Shown here: positions 62,255 to 64,000 of the stretch, piece after piece | Numbering within the stretch: the stretch's first letter is position 1 | Layout of the letters: every line of letters begins with the position of its first letter | Origin: CBDBES01 sp965204465 | GTDB lineage: Bacteria > Spirochaetota > Leptospiria > Turneriellales > CBDBES01 | Assembly (NCBI GenBank): GCA_965204465.1 | Contig: CBDBES010000002.1 | Span: forward strand, 1-64,000 | DNA: 64,000 nucleotides | Reading direction: 5' to 3' | Program-made: the position numbers and the translations under genes | Notes under the pieces: generated by a model | What the model was told of the DNA's origin: nothing | Database searches by the model: none | The model's input: only the letters and a program-made list of their open reading frames with translations

Positions 62255-63349
62255 CTATGAAATAGGTACCTTTATCTTCTTTTTAAGGGCTGTAATTGGA
62301 TTTAAAGGTTTCTTATAACGTTTCATTTCAAAATGCAGATGACTGCCCGTTACCAATCCACTAGCTCCCACAAGCCCAATTACCTGGCCTCTTTTCACTG
62401 CCAAGCCTTTTTTTGCATAAATACGAGAACAATGGGCATAAACGCTCATATAACCATTTTTATGCCTTAAAATGATCGTATTTCCATAATTACCACTTTT
62501 ACCGGAGTAGATGACGACTCCCTTGGCAATCGCTCTGATCCTGGATCCCGATTTTGCAGCAATATCCACACCTGCATGAAAATGCTTTTTTCTATGAATA
62601 GGATGTATTCTCCAGCCATAATAACTCGTGATCTTTCCCCTTAGCGGCCAACTGAAGAGACTTTTAGACTTATAAAGAATTTCCCGAGGAGGTTTCGCCC
62701 CTGGTAAAAAAATCTTTTGTCCCTTTTTTAAAAGAGAACTCTTGAGTCTATTCTCTAACTTAATATTAAAAACATTTATTTTAAACCGGCTCGCTATTTT
62801 CCCCAGGTAATCTCCTTTTTTGACTTTATAAAAAATACCAGTTATTAGAGGTATTTCTAATTTGTCTCCAGGATGGATCACTTGTTTGGCTTTAGAGGGA
62901 TTCGCTGAAACGATCGTATACACCGGGACATTAAATTTATTGGATAACCTCCATAAGGATTCCCCTTTGCGAACTACATGTCGAATAATACCACTTTTTA
63001 ATTTTTTATGACTTTTTTTAATTTCTTGTGAGGAACGATCTTTGATTTCTTTTTTAGACTCATTCCCCTCCATAATATCTTCTACGAGTCTTTTTTCTTC
63101 TTCATCAATTTCTGGATTTTCACGGATGCTCTGAAAATATTTGCTTATGGTTTCATCAATCTCCTGGCTATAGACGATCATATCATCTGTTTCTGACCCG
63201 GAGGAATGAACTTCCTTTTTAATCTCTTTATTAGATTGAATAGGGAGGGCGCTGTGATTAGAACTTATTTTTCCTGTAAAAATAATAATGAGAATGCTAG
63301 ATAGACAGAAGCTTGCCAAAATTAATAAAATTCGATCAATAATACGCAT
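62255..63349 (-). CDS. LysM and M23 (LytM) envelope peptidase
   Basis: 364 residues. N-terminal membrane anchor (ILLILASFCLSSILIIIFTG), an acidic linker, two LysM domains (about 120-168: HVVRKGESLWRLSNKFNVPV; about 170-215: YKVKKGDYLGKIASRFKINV) and an M23 domain (about 235-355). Zinc ligands of an active enzyme are visible: HFHAGVDIAAKSG (H-x3-D), YAHCSRI and SHLHFEMKR (H-x-H). It should cut peptidoglycan cross-links, or activate amidases if inactive. First gene of the pair with the TPR protein. Confidence 0.9.
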   Translation of the reverse strand: MRIIDRILLILASFCLSSILIIIFTGKISSNHSALPIQSNKEIKKEVHSSGSETDDMIVYSQEIDETISKYFQSIRENPEIDEEEKRLVEDIMEGNESKKEIKDRSSQEIKKSHKKLKSGIIRHVVRKGESLWRLSNKFNVPVYTIVSANPSKAKQVIHPGDKLEIPLITGIFYKVKKGDYLGKIASRFKINVFNIKLENRLKSSLLKKGQKIFLPGAKPPREILYKSKSLFSWPLRGKITSYYGWRIHPIHRKKHFHAGVDIAAKSGSRIRAIAKGVVIYSGKSGNYGNTIILRHKNGYMSVYAHCSRIYAKKGLAVKRGQVIGLVGASGLVTGSHLHFEMKRYKKPLNPITALKKKIKVPIS

Positions 63350-63690
63350 TGGGAATAAATTATAGAATACTCTCCTCTATATCGACTCCGAATCCAATTA
63401 CCTGTAACCTTTTATATAATTATTATTTTTAAAATGTACTATATTCACTACAACCAGGGGCGTCTAAAACAATGGTATACATAAATAAAATGGTCTAATT
63501 TATTTTAATTATTATAAAAATATTGTTGCAAAAAATGCTTGATCCAATTTTATAAGTCATTGAAAAAGTTTTTTAGACCAAAGCCATGCTTAACATAAAA
63601 AAACAGCTGATTCCTCGCTTTTATTTACTTATATTTACTCTGTAACGTATCCGATCAAATAATAGAAGATCTTAAAATTAAATTAATATA
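63350..63690. other. Intergenic region upstream of the pseudopilin gene
   Basis: 341 bases, strongly A/T-rich, between divergent genes. A weak promoter candidate TTGCAA (63526-63531), 18 bases, TTATAA (63550-63555) points to the pseudopilin gene. No ORF or RNA gene seen. Confidence 0.4.
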
Positions 63691-64000
63691 GTGAAAAGTA
63701 TAAAATTAAATAGATATATTTTGGAACGAAAAAAAGGCTTTATTATTTTGCTTTTAACCGTTACCATATTATTATTGAGTTTTTCCGCAACTCTTACCTT
63801 CTTTTCTACAGCTTTTCAGGAATACAGAGGGGTTCAAAATGAAGCAAATCGTATTAAAGCCATCTATTTGGCTCAAAGTGGCCTGCAAGTAGTGATCAAA
63901 TTATTTGATCAATTAGAAAAAGAAGGCTTTCTGGAATCACCCATTCCAATACCACTGGGGGATGGTTTTGTTAGTTATAAGGCAGAGGATTTGAGTGGCA
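63691..64000 (+). CDS. GspK-like type II secretion minor pseudopilin (3'-partial)
   Basis: The frame from GTG 63691 runs out of the window after 103 codons. N-terminus KSIKLNRYILERKKGFIILL followed by a hydrophobic helix (TVTILLLSFSATLTFF) and the line ANRIKAIYLAQSGLQVVIKL match class III signal peptides of pseudopilins, with cleavage expected before the F of KKGFI. The phrase AxxLAxSGLxxA is typical of GspK. Other gsp genes would be expected downstream, outside the window. Confidence 0.7.
   Translation, partial: MKSIKLNRYILERKKGFIILLLTVTILLLSFSATLTFFSTAFQEYRGVQNEANRIKAIYLAQSGLQVVIKLFDQLEKEGFLESPIPIPLGDGFVSYKAEDLSG

Noticed and set aside
1..64000. tRNA or rRNA genes, riboswitches, phage genes
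   Set aside because: Every gap above 100 bases was read for tRNA-like arms (GTTCGAATC-type), rRNA motifs and known riboswitch cores, and none was convincing. This was by eye; tRNAscan-SE and Infernal would be decisive.

Overview
The window is AT-rich, gene-dense chromosomal DNA from a Gram-negative (double-membrane) bacterium. It encodes Lgt, lipobox-bearing surface lipoproteins, OmpA- and Omp85-type outer-membrane proteins, an MsbA-like exporter, LysM-M23 envelope enzymes and the start of a pseudopilin. The gene families (GAF/HD-GYP with a long insert, DUF4416, DUF4159, dolichol-kinase-like CTP kinase, large Calx-beta-type lipoproteins) best fit a spirochaete of the Leptospirales type or a relative. 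This placement is inference; no rRNA gene or tRNA was seen. O2-dependent HemF and aconitase fit an aerobic or facultative lifestyle.

Layout. (1) 1-11.9 kb: partial acnA with translationally coupled eno, a decayed NHL-repeat fragment, a membrane-protein/metallophosphoesterase pair, then a tight run GAF-HD-GYP, Sir2 deacylase, AddB-like nuclease. (2) 12.2-26.4 kb: DUF4159 protein, then amino-acid and cofactor genes (thrC, a transsulfuration enzyme, a CysK/CBS-like enzyme, corrinoid adenosyltransferase, cysteine desulfurase, hisE, trkA, hemF) leading into aroA-cmk-rpsA and a thioredoxin/helical-repeat protein. (3) 26.5-33.5 kb: small lipoprotein, MenE-like ligase, a minus-strand operon (MsbA-like ABC exporter, class IV aminotransferase, DUF4416), and an Omp85-like protein. 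(4) 33.6-55.4 kb: an accessory surface region with an outer-membrane barrel, a GH97 lipoprotein, five large secreted lipoproteins built from repeated beta-sandwich domains with different C-terminal modules (one ending in a PEBP/YbhB domain, one in a GLUG-like region, one in a WD/BNR-like propeller), and dispersed repeats. (5) 55.9-64 kb: envelope housekeeping (RuvA, PD40-OmpA, GlmU-like beta-helix protein, CTP-dependent lipid kinase, Lgt, TPR, LysM-M23) and the start of a GspK-like pseudopilin.

The clearest event is an IS1595-family insertion at 46111-47829. It has perfect 27-bp terminal inverted repeats and an 8-bp target duplication, and it splits a surface lipoprotein gene. Removing the element and one duplicate rejoins the repeat-domain reading frame exactly. 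The same gene carries two further apparent single-base frameshifts and stop codons just after its probable start, and the transposase itself is broken by a frameshift and a stop. The element carries two small passenger ORFs. Several intergenic stretches (12.0, 13.0, 41.6, 45.7, 49.8-50.1 and 55.7 kb) share palindromic repeat blocks. Long G tracts lie inside five otherwise intact genes, and one lipoprotein contains a perfect 211-bp direct duplication.

No CRISPR array, tRNA, rRNA, prophage module or recognisable riboswitch was found. All family calls are from reading motifs in the translation; no database search was run.
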